From the NCBI RefSeq assembly GCF_016612865.1, contig NZ_JAENZZ010000001.1, positions 496,001 to 560,000 of the forward strand: a stretch of 64,000 nt of DNA, given 5' to 3'. The position numbers and the translations under genes are program-made. Below, in pieces: positions 44,938 to 54,400 of this stretch. Under the pieces are notes generated by a model. The model saw only the letters and a program-made list of their open reading frames with translations. It was not told the DNA's origin and ran no database searches. Position 1 is the first letter of the stretch, and each line of letters starts with the position of its first letter. The stretch is from Blastococcus sp. TML/M2B. GTDB lineage: Bacteria > Actinomycetota > Actinomycetes > Mycobacteriales > Geodermatophilaceae.

Positions 44938-46194
44938 GTGAGAGGTGTGCTCCGACTGCTGCGTCGTCCCGCGGCGGGCGCGCTGGCCGGGCAGGCCGGT
45001 CAGGCGGTCGCGGGCCTCGCGCTGCAGGTCGTGGCCGCGCGCGAGCTCGGCGCCGCCGGCCTGGCGACCTTCTCGCTGGTCTACGGGGCGATGGTCCTGG
45101 CCACCGCCGTCTGCAGCGGGCTCGTCGGTGACTCGCTGACCGTGCTGGACCGGCACCGGCCCGACCTCCGGGCGGGCCTGCACGTGGGCGCCGTCCTCGT
45201 CCCGGGTGTCGCGGCGCTCGTCGGCGCGGTGCTCGCCGCCGCCACCGACGTCGTCCCCGCCTGGGTCGGGCCGCTGCTCGGGCTGGCCACGGCGGCCTTC
45301 ATCCTCGAGGACACGCTGCGCCGGCTGCTCATGGCGACCGGCCGGTTCTGGTCGCTGACGCTCGTCGACGGCAGCAGCCTCGTGCTCGCGCTCGGCGTCC
45401 TCGTCGCGGCGGCCGCCTCCGGGCCGCTCACCCTGACCTCCTTCGTGCTCGCCGTGCTGGTCGGCCAGGCCGGAGCCGCCGTCGTCGCCTGGCTGCTGCT
45501 GCCGGCGCACGAGCGGCCGCGCGGCCCGTGGCGGCGCCCGGCGCTGCGCGAGGTCGCCTCCTTCGGCGTCTGGCGGGCGCTCGCGCAGACCATCCGGCCG
45601 GCCATGCTCACCCTGCTGCGCATCGTCGTCATCGGCGCCGCGGGTGCGGCCGCCTACGGCCCGCTCGAGGTGGCCCGCGTCTACACCGCGCCCACCCTGG
45701 TGCTGGTCGCCGGCATGGGTTCGTTCCTGCTCCCGCACTTCGTGGCGCTGCGCGTCCAGGGCCCGTCGGCGGGCCTCCGGGCCGCCGACCGCGCCGCGCT
45801 CGGGCTGACCCTCGGCGTGGCCGCGATCGGCGCGGTCGCGCTCGTCGCGCTGCCCTGGCTGGGCCCGCTGCTCACCGGCGGCGGCTACGACGTCCCGCTC
45901 GGCGCGGTCGCCGGCTGGTCGGTGTACGCCGCGGCCAGCGCCACCCTGCTGCCGTACTCGTCGCTGGCCTCGGTGCACGGCCGGCAGCGGCGGGTGCTGG
46001 CGTTCCGGACCCTGGAGTTCGCCTCCCTCCTGGCGGTGGTCGCGCTGCTCGTGGTGATGGGGGACGACGGCGCCGGCTGGACGCCGCTGGCCCTGGCCCT
46101 CGGCCCGCTGCTCACCGCCTTCGCCGTCCGCCGGTCGGTCCTCGCGCCGTGGGAGCGCAGCGCCCCGGCGCTGCCCGAGCCGGTGACCGTCTGA
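44938..46194 (+). CDS. Polysaccharide flippase-like membrane protein (MOP/Wzx type)
   Basis: The 418-aa protein has about 12 hydrophobic segments with the MATE/Wzx pattern: an N-terminal AGQAGQAVAGLALQVVAARELGAAGLATFSLVYG, a middle FGVWRALAQTIRPAMLTLLRIVVIGAAGAAAYG, and LYSxLASVHGRQR-like loops. It probably flips the lipid-linked repeat unit across the membrane. GGGAGGA seven bases before GTG 44938 decides the start. It is coupled to the polymerase/ligase gene by a one-base TGATG overlap. Confidence 0.87.
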   Translation: MRGVLRLLRRPAAGALAGQAGQAVAGLALQVVAARELGAAGLATFSLVYGAMVLATAVCSGLVGDSLTVLDRHRPDLRAGLHVGAVLVPGVAALVGAVLAAATDVVPAWVGPLLGLATAAFILEDTLRRLLMATGRFWSLTLVDGSSLVLALGVLVAAAASGPLTLTSFVLAVLVGQAGAAVVAWLLLPAHERPRGPWRRPALREVASFGVWRALAQTIRPAMLTLLRIVVIGAAGAAAYGPLEVARVYTAPTLVLVAGMGSFLLPHFVALRVQGPSAGLRAADRAALGLTLGVAAIGAVALVALPWLGPLLTGGGYDVPLGAVAGWSVYAAASATLLPYSSLASVHGRQRRVLAFRTLEFASLLAVVALLVVMGDDGAGWTPLALALGPLLTAFAVRRSVLAPWERSAPALPEPVTV

Positions 46195-47471
46195 TGACCG
46201 GCACCCCGGGGTCCCCGGTCCGCGAGCGGCTGGCCGCGGCCTTCGCCGCGTCCGGTCGCCCGGACAGCGCGGTCGCTCCCCGACTCCGGGACGGCGTGGC
46301 CGCGCGGGTGCGGCTCGTCGCGCTGCTCGTCGTCCTGGGGGCGGTGACCTGGCGGCGCGGCGAGTACTTCTCCGGCTCGCTGGACCCCGTCGTCCTCGCC
46401 AAGGCGGCGGTCAGCCTGCTCGCGCTGGGCCTCGCCCTGCTGCTGGCCCAGTCCGGGCCGCGCCGCCCGCTGGGCACGGGCACGCTCTGGTGGGTCGGGC
46501 TGTGGCTGGGGGCCTCGGTGCTCGGCGCGGTGACGGCGGGCAACGCGGTGGCCGGCGGGGTGATCGCCGTGCGGGTGGCCGTGCTCGCGACCACCGTCGT
46601 CCTGCTGCTGCGCGCCGCTCCGGGCGTCCAGGTGCTCACCGCCATCGCCGGCGCCTGCGGGCTCATCGCCGGCGTCGCCGCGCTCAGCGGCCTGCCGAGC
46701 TTCGTCGCCGAGGGACGGCTCGCCGGCGGGGTGCCCGCCATCGATCCCAACGACCTGGCCCTGCTGGCCGGGGTGGCCGTCGTCGTCCTGGCCTGGCGGC
46801 TGGTGCTCGACGCGCTGAGCGGAGCCGGCCTCCTGGCGGTCGTCCTCCTGCTGGGGATCGTGTGGGCGACCGGGTCGCGCACCGGCCTCGCGGTGCTCCT
46901 GCTCGCGCTGGTCGTGATGGCCGCCCACATCCGGCGCCCGCGGGTGGGGCTGGTCCTCTCGGGCCTCGTGTTCGCCGTCGTCGGGGTGGTCGCCGTGGTC
47001 GCCACCGGGGCGGTCGCCGGCTTCGCCGCCCGCGGCGGCGACGGGTCGAGCACGCTGGACTCCCGCTTCATCGCCTGGCGGGCGTCGCTGACCTGGGCCG
47101 ACTCCGCCTGGCAGCAGTACTTCGGCGGCGGCCTGTCGGTGAAGATCATCCGGGTGCGCGGGCAGTACTGGGACACCCAGCCGCTGGACAGCAGCTGGGT
47201 CTCGCTCCTGGTGCAGGCCGGCGTCGTGGGCCTCGCCGTGGCGGCCGTGTGGCTGCTGTGGATCGTGCGCGGCACCCGCCGCGCGCCGCGGTCGCACCGC
47301 ATCCTCTTCCTCGGCCTGCTGATCTTCGTCGTCGGCCGCAGCGTCCTGGAGAGCGGCCTGTTCGACGCGACGCCGGCGCTGCTGGTGCTGCTGGCCGTCT
47401 CCCTGCTCGCCGAGGGCGGCTCCCGCGCCCGGCTGGCGGACGACGAGCGGAACGGCGCCCTGCCCGCCTGA
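46194..47471 (+). CDS. O-antigen ligase/polymerase-like membrane protein
   Basis: The 425-residue protein has about 11 TM helices and the Wzy_C-type extracellular segment STLDSRFIAWRASLTWADSAWQQYFGGGLSVK...YWDTQPLDSSWVSLLVQAGVVGLA, the region that carries the functional Arg/His/Asp positions of O-antigen ligases. GSRTGLAVLLLALVV is also typical. It likely polymerises or transfers the exopolysaccharide repeat unit outside the membrane. The ATG overlaps the flippase stop, and both form the export module of the island. Confidence 0.88.
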   Translation: MTGTPGSPVRERLAAAFAASGRPDSAVAPRLRDGVAARVRLVALLVVLGAVTWRRGEYFSGSLDPVVLAKAAVSLLALGLALLLAQSGPRRPLGTGTLWWVGLWLGASVLGAVTAGNAVAGGVIAVRVAVLATTVVLLLRAAPGVQVLTAIAGACGLIAGVAALSGLPSFVAEGRLAGGVPAIDPNDLALLAGVAVVVLAWRLVLDALSGAGLLAVVLLLGIVWATGSRTGLAVLLLALVVMAAHIRRPRVGLVLSGLVFAVVGVVAVVATGAVAGFAARGGDGSSTLDSRFIAWRASLTWADSAWQQYFGGGLSVKIIRVRGQYWDTQPLDSSWVSLLVQAGVVGLAVAAVWLLWIVRGTRRAPRSHRILFLGLLIFVVGRSVLESGLFDATPALLVLLAVSLLAEGGSRARLADDERNGALPA

Positions 47472-47581
47472 CCTGTTCTCTGCCGACTGCTGGGTCGGTG
47501 CGGCGACACGGCCGGACACGCCGTGGCGGGCGACCGCAACTCCGCCGTCGGCCCGCGGCCGTCGCCGCGCCAGCCGGGCCG

Positions 47582-47806
47582 GTGGCGGAGGACGACGAGG
47601 AGCGGCGGCCGGGACTCACGCTGTTCCCGGAGCACGGTGCGGACCTGCCGGTCTGGCACGGTCCCGGCGGCGAGGGATCCGGCGCTGTCAGCGCGGAGGA
47701 GCTGCTGGCGCTCGGGGTGTGGGTTCGGCTCATCACTGGAGGAGTGGCCGGACTGACCGCCCTCTTCAGCCTGGAGGCGCCGGAGTCACCGGTCCCCAGC
47801 GGGTGA
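47582..47806 (+). CDS. Small hypothetical protein, 74 aa
   Basis: It begins MAEDDEERRPGLTLFPEHGADLPVWHG and ends with a hydrophobic stretch (ALGVWVRLITGGVAGLTALFSL). GC-rich third positions and the overlap with the next gene support coding. The pattern LFPEHGADLPVW followed by helical segments resembles short actinobacterial proteins of unknown function. Its stop overlaps the next gene's start as GTGA. GTG 47582 is the best start, though no strong ribosome-binding site is seen. Confidence 0.6.
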   Translation: MAEDDEERRPGLTLFPEHGADLPVWHGPGGEGSGAVSAEELLALGVWVRLITGGVAGLTALFSLEAPESPVPSG

Positions 47807-48090
47807 CACGAGTGGTGGCGCCCCGGCACGAGGACGACCATCTCCGCGTGGAGCTCCGGGACGCCGACGAGCCGTTCCGGCTGTCCCTCCGCGGCGCGAC
47901 CCTCGTCGCCGTCTCGCTGTACGGGGTCGGTGGCTGGCTCGCCGTCGTGACCGACGCACGACTCTTCCTCGTGCCCGGCCACGTCGCCGTGGTGGCGTGC
48001 GCGGTGGTGTGGGGCACGCGGCAGCACCGGCGGCTGCGCGGACTCGGCGACCGCTACGAGGATCTCCTGCGCCACAGGAACGGGGTGTGA
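47803..48090 (+). CDS. Small membrane protein, 95 aa
   Basis: The protein has a polar N-terminus with VELRDADEPFRLSLRG and two TM helices (GATLVAVSLYGVGGWLAVVT and FLVPGHVAVVACAVVWG). A basic, soluble tail follows (RQHRRLRGLGDRYEDLLRHRNGV). The GTG start is embedded in the stop of the preceding small gene, so the two are coupled. I know of no family. It lies 74 bases before the direct repeat that marks the mobile element. Confidence 0.65.
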   Translation: MTRVVAPRHEDDHLRVELRDADEPFRLSLRGATLVAVSLYGVGGWLAVVTDARLFLVPGHVAVVACAVVWGTRQHRRLRGLGDRYEDLLRHRNGV

Positions 48091-48163
48091 CGAAACCGCG
48101 TTGACGGCGCGGGGACGCCCACCGGGCAGCCGCAGCTCGAGGACACGGGCCGCGGGTGCGCGC

Positions 48164-48177
48164 TCAGCTCTTGGTGA
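48164..48177. repeat. 14-bp direct repeat, left copy (TCAGCTCTTGGTGA)
   Basis: It is identical to 49297-49310 and abuts the left end of the element. The right copy encodes the last codons and stop of the Wzz-like gene (minus strand). The bases on either side of the two copies differ, so the repeat is exactly 14 bases, as expected of a target-site duplication or attachment-site pair. Confidence 0.85.
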
Positions 48178-49296
48178 CCTCGGCAGCAAGTGTTGATCGT
48201 TGGTGCCTAAAGCGCCGCCAGGCCCGGCTGGCCAGCCTGGCCGTGACCGTCCTCGACGCCAACGGCAACCCGGTGCCGAGGCGACCGCACCACCCCGCCA
48301 CGCCGAAACGCCGGCGCCCGCTGCGGTTCGCGCGCACCGGCTGACCCCACGGGCGCTGATGACGTGCGGCCGCACGGGCTCGCGACCCTCAGACCAGTAC
48401 TGGCCCCGCGAACAGCGGATCGTCCAGCAGCCACCGTTGCAGGGCCGCCGGGTCGGGCAGCGCGGGCTCGCCTGCTCCGGAGGAACCCGGCACAACCGCT
48501 GGCCAGTGCTGACCGAACCAGCGCCGTTCCCGGTCGGTGAGACGCGACCAGCGCCGCCGCAGCAGCGACACCACCGCCTCGGCCTGGCCGTCATCCTCAC
48601 CGACGTGCCGCAGCAGGTAGACCACGGCGAGCACGACCGGAGACAGGTCATCGCCAGCCTCGGTCTTGCGCGTACGCCCGAGCGTTGCCGTCAGCCGAGC
48701 GAGCACCGCGTACCAGGCGCGCCCGTCGCCGACGGCGGCCAGACTCATCACCGCGTAGTCACGGACAGCCGCATCGGCGTCGCCCACCGCCTCGGATAGC
48801 TCCGCGCTGGCACTGGCCTTCTCGCGCTTGGCAAGGGCGAGCAGCGCCGCGCAGCGCAGATCGGAGGTGCCGCGACCTCGCGAAGCGATGGCGCGCCGCA
48901 ACACGGCGCCACCGTGAGGGCCATCGACCTCACCGAGCGCAGCCACGACAACCACGGGCCGCCAGCCGCGCAGACCGTCCAGGCCGGCAAGCAGCCTGTC
49001 GCCCTCAGCGCCGAGCTCGACCGCCGCCCGGACCGCCGCCTCGAACGTGGAGGTCCTCGACGACCGAAGTCCCGACGCGATCTCCTCCATCCGCGAGGAA
49101 GTGGCCCCCACGCCGGGTTCGTCTGCCGCAGTCACGCGCTCGATCGTGCCGCCTCGTCCTTCGCGGACCACTCATTCGACACGCCGACCACGCCGTTGCC
49201 CGGCCCCCGCCCGAAGCGAGAGCACGCTGACGCAGAGCCAATCGCCGGCCGGGACGGCCCCGATGTAGGCACCCTGATCAACACTTGCTGCCGAGG
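48178..49296. mobile_element. 1.1-kb element with perfect 21-bp terminal inverted repeats and no transposase
   Basis: The left end (48178-48198, starting CCTCGGCAGCAAGTG) is the exact reverse complement of the right end (49276-49296). The similarity continues inward imperfectly (GGTGCCTA motif) for about 15 further bases. A 14-bp direct repeat flanks the element. The content is one minus-strand HEAT-repeat gene (48389-49135) plus about 190 bases at the left without a clear gene. By eye the GC content is somewhat lower than in the neighbourhood. Without a transposase it looks non-autonomous, mobilised in trans, or a remnant. It landed at the 3' end of the Wzz-like gene without changing its last codons. 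Confidence 0.8.
48389..49135 (-). CDS. HEAT-repeat protein carried by the mobile element
   Basis: The protein of about 248 aa consists of paired helices typical of HEAT/armadillo arrays: AAVRAAVELGAEGDRLLAGLDGLRGWRPVVVVAALGEV, RCAALLALAKREKASASAELSEAVGDADAAVRDYAVMSLAAVGDGRA and VVLAVVYLLRHVGEDDGQAEAVVSLLRRRW. It ends WLLDDPLFAGPVLV. No signal peptide or membrane segment is visible. HEAT arrays bind proteins or nucleic acids; no specific role can be read. GTG 49135 is chosen (cGAGGCGG upstream); GTG 49171 would add 12 residues. It is the only gene within the inverted repeats, so it is cargo or an accessory factor. Confidence 0.72.
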   Translation of the reverse strand: MTAADEPGVGATSSRMEEIASGLRSSRTSTFEAAVRAAVELGAEGDRLLAGLDGLRGWRPVVVVAALGEVDGPHGGAVLRRAIASRGRGTSDLRCAALLALAKREKASASAELSEAVGDADAAVRDYAVMSLAAVGDGRAWYAVLARLTATLGRTRKTEAGDDLSPVVLAVVYLLRHVGEDDGQAEAVVSLLRRRWSRLTDRERRWFGQHWPAVVPGSSGAGEPALPDPAALQRWLLDDPLFAGPVLV

Positions 49297-49310
49297 TCAG
49301 CTCTTGGTGA
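49297..49310. repeat. 14-bp direct repeat, right copy
   Basis: TCAGCTCTTGGTGA matches 48164-48177. On the minus strand it encodes the terminal Leu-Thr-Lys-Ser-stop (from its second base) of the Wzz-like protein, showing that the element sits exactly behind that stop codon. Confidence 0.85.
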
Positions 49311-50494
49311 GCGCGGCCTTCTCGCGGGTGCGGACCAGGTTGGCGCCGGCCGCGGTCTCGGGGGTGGCCGGGATGCCGGACAGGGCGCCGGCCAGGCCGG
49401 TGCGGCGGCGGGGGAGCAGGACCACGGCGAGCGGCAGGGCGCCCGCGGCGGTGAGCAGGGCGCGGATCTCGCTCAGGTCCGGCGGCGTCGACCCGGCCGG
49501 CCGGGGCCACCAGGATCACGCCGTCGTAGCGCTCGCCGATGATCCGCCACTCCGACAGCGGGACGCGGGTGGTCGCCGTCGCCAGCTGCACCTCGAACGG
49601 CTTGGCCGCCTTGGCCGGGCCGCCGACGGGACCGGTCACGTTCGCAGGGACGCCGCCGTCGACCAGCTCGGCCGCGACCTCGTCGGCGAACGAGCGGGCG
49701 ACCTGGTGGTCGTCCTCGGTGTCCACGCCCAGGACGACGGCGCGCACCGGCATGCTGCCGGTCGGAGCGGCGAGCCGCCGCGCGACCAGGGCGGACGGGC
49801 GCCCGGCGAACCGGCGGGACCGGCGCCGCCCGGTGGCGGTGAGGACGACGAGGTCCTCGCCGCCGGGCCCCCAGGCGCCGCGGACGTCGTCCTCGTCGTG
49901 CAGGCGGGTGTCGGTGCGGCTGCGGATCACCGCCACGGCGGCCCCCAGCCCGAGGCCGACGACCAGGCCGAGCCCGAGGAGCAGGGCGGGCTGGGCGGAG
50001 ACCGGGGTGGTCGGGGCGCTGGCCGGGTCGGTGACGGTCAGGCTGACCGGCGAGTCGCCCTCGGCCGGGGTCTCCAGCTGCTCGACCACGCGGCGGAACT
50101 CGTCGGCGACGGCGTTGGCGATCGCCGCCGCGTCGTCCGCGTCTTCGTCGGTCACGGTGATGTCGATCTGCGAGCTCTCCAGCGGGCTGTCCGCCGAGAC
50201 GCGGGCGCGCAGCTGCGCCACCGACGTCGTCAGGTCCATGTCCTGGATGACCGGACCCAGGACCGCCTCGCTGCGCGCCACGTCCGGGTAGCTGGTCACG
50301 CGCTGCTTGATGAACTGCGCGCCGCTCGTGCCGCTCTCCGAGGAGGCGGGAGCCACGAAGACCGACGCCCGGGCCTCGTACGTGGGGGAGCCGCTCAGCA
50401 CCACGACGGCGGCGAGGGCGACGGCCGCGAGGGCCACGCCCGTCCACGTCAGCCAGTACCGGCGCAGGGCCGTCAGGTAGTCCCGGAGTTCCAT
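49297..50494 (-). pseudogene. Wzz-like polysaccharide chain-length protein with degenerate kinase-like domain, split by a one-base insertion
   Basis: The N-terminus MELRDYLTALRRYWLTWTGVALAAVALAAVVVLSGSPTYEARASVFV is the Wzz motif and TM1. A periplasmic helical region follows, then TM2 (PALLLGLGLVVGLGLGAAVAVI) and a cytosolic part (RAVVLGVDTEDDHQVARSFADEVAAEL...YDGVILVAPAGRVDAA). At about 49479 an extra base shifts the frame. When it is removed, DLSEIRALLTAAGALPLAVVLLPRRR...TREKAALTKS-stop follows, about 398 residues in all. The cytosolic part aligns with CpsD-type tyrosine kinases but lacks a Walker A GKS/T, so it is probably inactive. It controls polymer length (family knowledge). Confidence 0.82.
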
Positions 50495-50807
50495 GCCCGT
50501 GCTCCTCGTCCACGCCGGCCGGAAGCCCGGCGGGTCACTCGAGGGCGCGATGGTCCGCGCCGCACGCCCGAGGCTAGGGCGCCGGAGGGCTCCTCCGACC
50601 CGGTCGGCGGGGGTCCCTCACCCCATGGGGCGGGGTCGGGAGGCGGTTCCACCGACGGGTCGCCCGCCGGCGTCCCCAGGGAGGGTGAATCCCCGGCCGA
50701 TCTCACGGGGAGTGACCAGAACTCGCCTATCTTCCGAAGGCACCCGCTGGACGACCGGCATCTCGCGCCGAGACGGTCGCCCAGCGTGACGAATCGGGGG
50801 AAGAAGA

Positions 50808-51297
50808 ATGTCGATGCCGGACCAGCCGCGGGCCACCGCACCCGTCGTGGGGTACGCCCCGGGCGCCTACGACCTGTTCCACGTCGGCCACCTCAACATC
50901 CTCAAGCACGCGGCGGCGCACTGCGACGTCCTCATCGCCGGCGTGGTCTCCGACGAGATGCTGGTCCTGACCAAGGGCCGGGGCGCCGGTCATCCCGCTC
51001 GCGGAGCGCATGGAGATCGTGCGCAGCCTGCGGTTCGTCGACGACGTCCACGCCGAGGTCGTGCCGGACAAGATCGACACCTGGCGCGAGGTCCGCTTCG
51101 ACGTCATCTTCAAGGGCGACGACTGGCGGGGGACCCCCAAGGGCGAGCGCCTGGAGCGGGACTTCGCCGAGGTCGGCGTGACCGTGCAGTACTTCCCGTA
51201 CACGATGCACACCTCCAGCACCCTGCTGCGCAAGGCGCTGGCCGCGATCGAGGCCGAGACGCCCACCGGGCGCGGCGCCCGGGCGCTCAGCTCCTGA
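50808..51297 (+). pseudogene. Cytidylyltransferase-family nucleotidyltransferase, split by a one-base insertion
   Basis: The 5' frame encodes VVGYAPGAYDLFHVGHLNILKHAAAHCDVLIAGVVSDEMLVLTKGR, with the HxGH motif of TagD/PCT-type enzymes. At 50980-50983 a run of four G replaces three. With one removed the protein continues APVIPLAERMEIVRSLRFVDDVHAEVVPDKIDTW, FKGDDWRGTPKGERLERDF and the RTEGISTT-like TMHTSSTLLRKAL. The product is about 162 residues. The family couples CTP to phosphorylated alcohols such as glycerol-3-phosphate. It is divergent from the Wzz-like gene and upstream of giant protein 2. Confidence 0.85.
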
Positions 51298-51495
51298 CCG
51301 ACCGGCTGCCCCGGGCGCTCACGAACGGGTGAGTTCGCGCCCGTAGCGCCCCTCCCAGGTGACACCGCACCTTGACCGGTGGTCACGCTCCGTCATCATC
51401 TGCTCCGGCCGCAAGGCCCGACGCCGGCTCCGCGCCGGCACCCCGGCTCTCCGCTCAGGAGGCCGGTCGTGCACCACCTCATCGGGGAGAAGGAC

Positions 51496-54400
51496 ATGCA
51501 GCGAGGCGTCGTGCGCGGCGGGCAGGGCCGACGGGCCCTCTCCGCCCTGGTGGCCGGAGCGCTCGCCGGCGCCCTCATCGCCCTGGGGCTGGCGGTGCCC
51601 GCACCCGCCTCCGCGGCCGAGCCCGCGCCGGTCCCGCTCCCCGACACGGTCTCCGCGGACGCCCTGCCGACCGTGCAGACCAACGGGGTCGTCTGGTCGA
51701 TGGTCACCGTCGGCACCACCGTCTACGCGACCGGCAGCTTCACCACCGCGACGCCGGCCGGCGGTGGCGCCGGCACCCCGCGGGCCAACCTGCTCGCCTT
51801 CGACATCCGCACCGGCGCGCTGATCCCCGGCTTCGACCACCGGCTCAACGGCCAGGGGCGCATCGTCGTCGCCTCGCCCGACGGGTCGCGCATCTACGTC
51901 GGCGGTGACTTCACCACCGTCGACGGCATCGCCCGCGGGCACATCGCGGCCTTCGACGTCGCCACCGGCGCGCTCGTGCCCGGCTTCGCCCCGACGACCA
52001 ACCAGGCCGTGTACTCGATCGCGGTCACCGGCTCCACGGTCTACGCAGGCGGCAACTTCACCACCGCGGGCGGCCAGTCCCGCACGCGGCTGGCGGCCTT
52101 CGACGCCGCCAACGGCGCCCTGACCAGCTGGGCGCCGACGGCGAACAACACCGTCCGCGGCATCGTCGTCGACCCGACCGGCACCCGGGTCGTGCTCGCG
52201 GGTCAGTTCGGCCAGGTCAACGGCATCACCGCGTACTCGATCGCCTCCGTGGACACCGCCGGCGGCGACGCGAAGTCGCAGCCCTGGGGCATCAACAACA
52301 CCGGCGACCCGGCCGGCGCCTGGAGCCTGAAGATGTACGGCGGCGTGGCCTACGCCAGCGTCTACGCCTTCCAGATCGGCAACGTCGAGGGCGTCGTCGC
52401 GTTCGACCCGACCACGCTGGACCTGGTGTGGATGAGCGACTGCCACGGCGACCCGTACGACACGTGGGCCGACGGCACCGTCCTCTACAACGCCAGCCAC
52501 GCGCACGACTGCGAGACCGCCGGCAGCTTCCCCGACCCGAACCCGCGGACGTGGCAGCGCGCGGTCGCGATGACCGTGGCGGCGACCGGCCTCCTCAAGG
52601 CGACGACCGACCTGCCCCGCTACACCAGCTGGGAGGGTCGCCCGAGCCCGACGATCCTGCACTTCTGGCCGACGCTGAACGCGGGCACCTACACCCAGCA
52701 GTTCCAGGGCCCGTGGTCGGTGACCGGGGCCGGCGACTACGTCGTCTTCGGCGGTGAGTTCACCTCCGTCAACGGCCGCGCCCAGTCCGGCCTGGTCCGC
52801 TTCGCCCGTCCGAACGTGGCCCCCAACGACCGCGGCCCGGAGCTGACCGCCGCGCAGATGCGGCCGCAGGCCACGTCGGTCACCGCCGGCGAGGTCGAGG
52901 TCCGCTACCCGTCGTCGTACGACATGGACGACTCGACGCTGACCTACCAGGTCTTCCGCGACGGCGGCACCACGCCGGTGCACACCGCCACCGTCGAGTC
53001 CGCGTGGTGGAACCGGCCGGTGCAGCAGTTCACCGACACCGCGCCCGCGGGCGCCACGGTGAGCTACCGCGTCGTCGTGACCGACCCGTACGGCAACACG
53101 GTGACCAGCTCGCCGTCCAACGCGGCCCAGGTCGCCACCGCCACGAGCGCCTACGCCCGGGGCGTGCTGGCCGACGGCCCGGTGCAGTACTGGCGGGTGG
53201 GTGAGCCCAGCGGCACCACCTCCTTCGATCACGCCGGCACCACGAACCTGACGACCGGGTCCGGCGTGGGCCGCGGCGCCGAGGGCGCCGTGCCGGGGAA
53301 CACCGCCGTGACCACCGACGGCACGGCCGCCGGCCTGGCCTCCACCGCGGTCGCGGTGACCACGCCCGGCACCGCGTTCTCGGTCGAGGCCTGGGTCCGC
53401 ACCACGTCGACCACCGGCGGCGTCATCGCCCAGTACGGCAGGGACCTGCCGGCCGGCGACATCGCCAACACCGACCGGGCGCTGTACGTCGACGACGGCG
53501 GACGGGTGTCCTTCGGGCTCTCCTCCCGCGCCAGCACCGCTCCGCGGGCGACGACCTACAAGACGGTGCGCAGCACCGAGCCGGTCACCGACGGGCGGTG
53601 GCACCACCTCGTGGCCACGGTCGGCACCGGCGGCACCGTGCTCTACGTCGACGGCGCCCCGGTGGCGAACGACCCGACGATGACGCGGGCCAACACCCGC
53701 GTCGCCTCCGGCTACTGGATGTTCGGCGGCGGCACCGTGGTCTCGGGCGTCCCGAACGCCCCGGCCGGCCCCGCCCTCGCCGGTGCGCTGGACGAGCTCG
53801 CCGTGTACCCGTCGACGCTGACGGCGGAGCAGGTGGCGGCGCACTTCGCGCTGGCCACCGCCCCGGCCCCGAACGCCGCGCCGACGGCGGCGTTCACCTC
53901 GACGGCGACCGACCTGACGGTGGCGGTGGACGCGACCGCGTCGACCGACGCCGATGGCACCGTGGCCTCGTACTCCTGGAACTGGGGCGACGGCAGCGCG
54001 GCCGGCACCGGTGCGACCGCGTCGCACACCTACGCCGCTGCCGGCACCTACGCGGTCACGCTGACGGTCACCGACGACGACGCCGCGACCGGCACGACCA
54101 CCCGGGACGTCACGGTGACGGCACCGCCCGTCGTCGTCCCCCCGGAGGCCGGTGTCGTCGCCGCGGACGCCTTCGGCCGGACCGTCTCCGGTGGTCTCGG
54201 GACCGCCGACACCGGTGGCCCCTGGACCGCCGCGGTCGGTGCTGCGCGCCTGTCGGTGACGCCGGGCGTGGGCGAGCTGGGCCTGCCGGGTGCCGGTAAC
54301 AACACCGGCGCCTACCTGGGCGGGGTTGCGCAGACCTCGGCGGACGTGCGGACGTCGTTCCGGCTCGCCGCGATGCCCACCGGCGCCGCCGGCACCTACG

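Noticed and set aside
48156-48344. Small plus-strand ORF across the left end of the mobile element as a transposase remnant
   Set aside because: The 62-aa translation begins outside the element and matches no transposase motif I know; a composition shadow is as likely.
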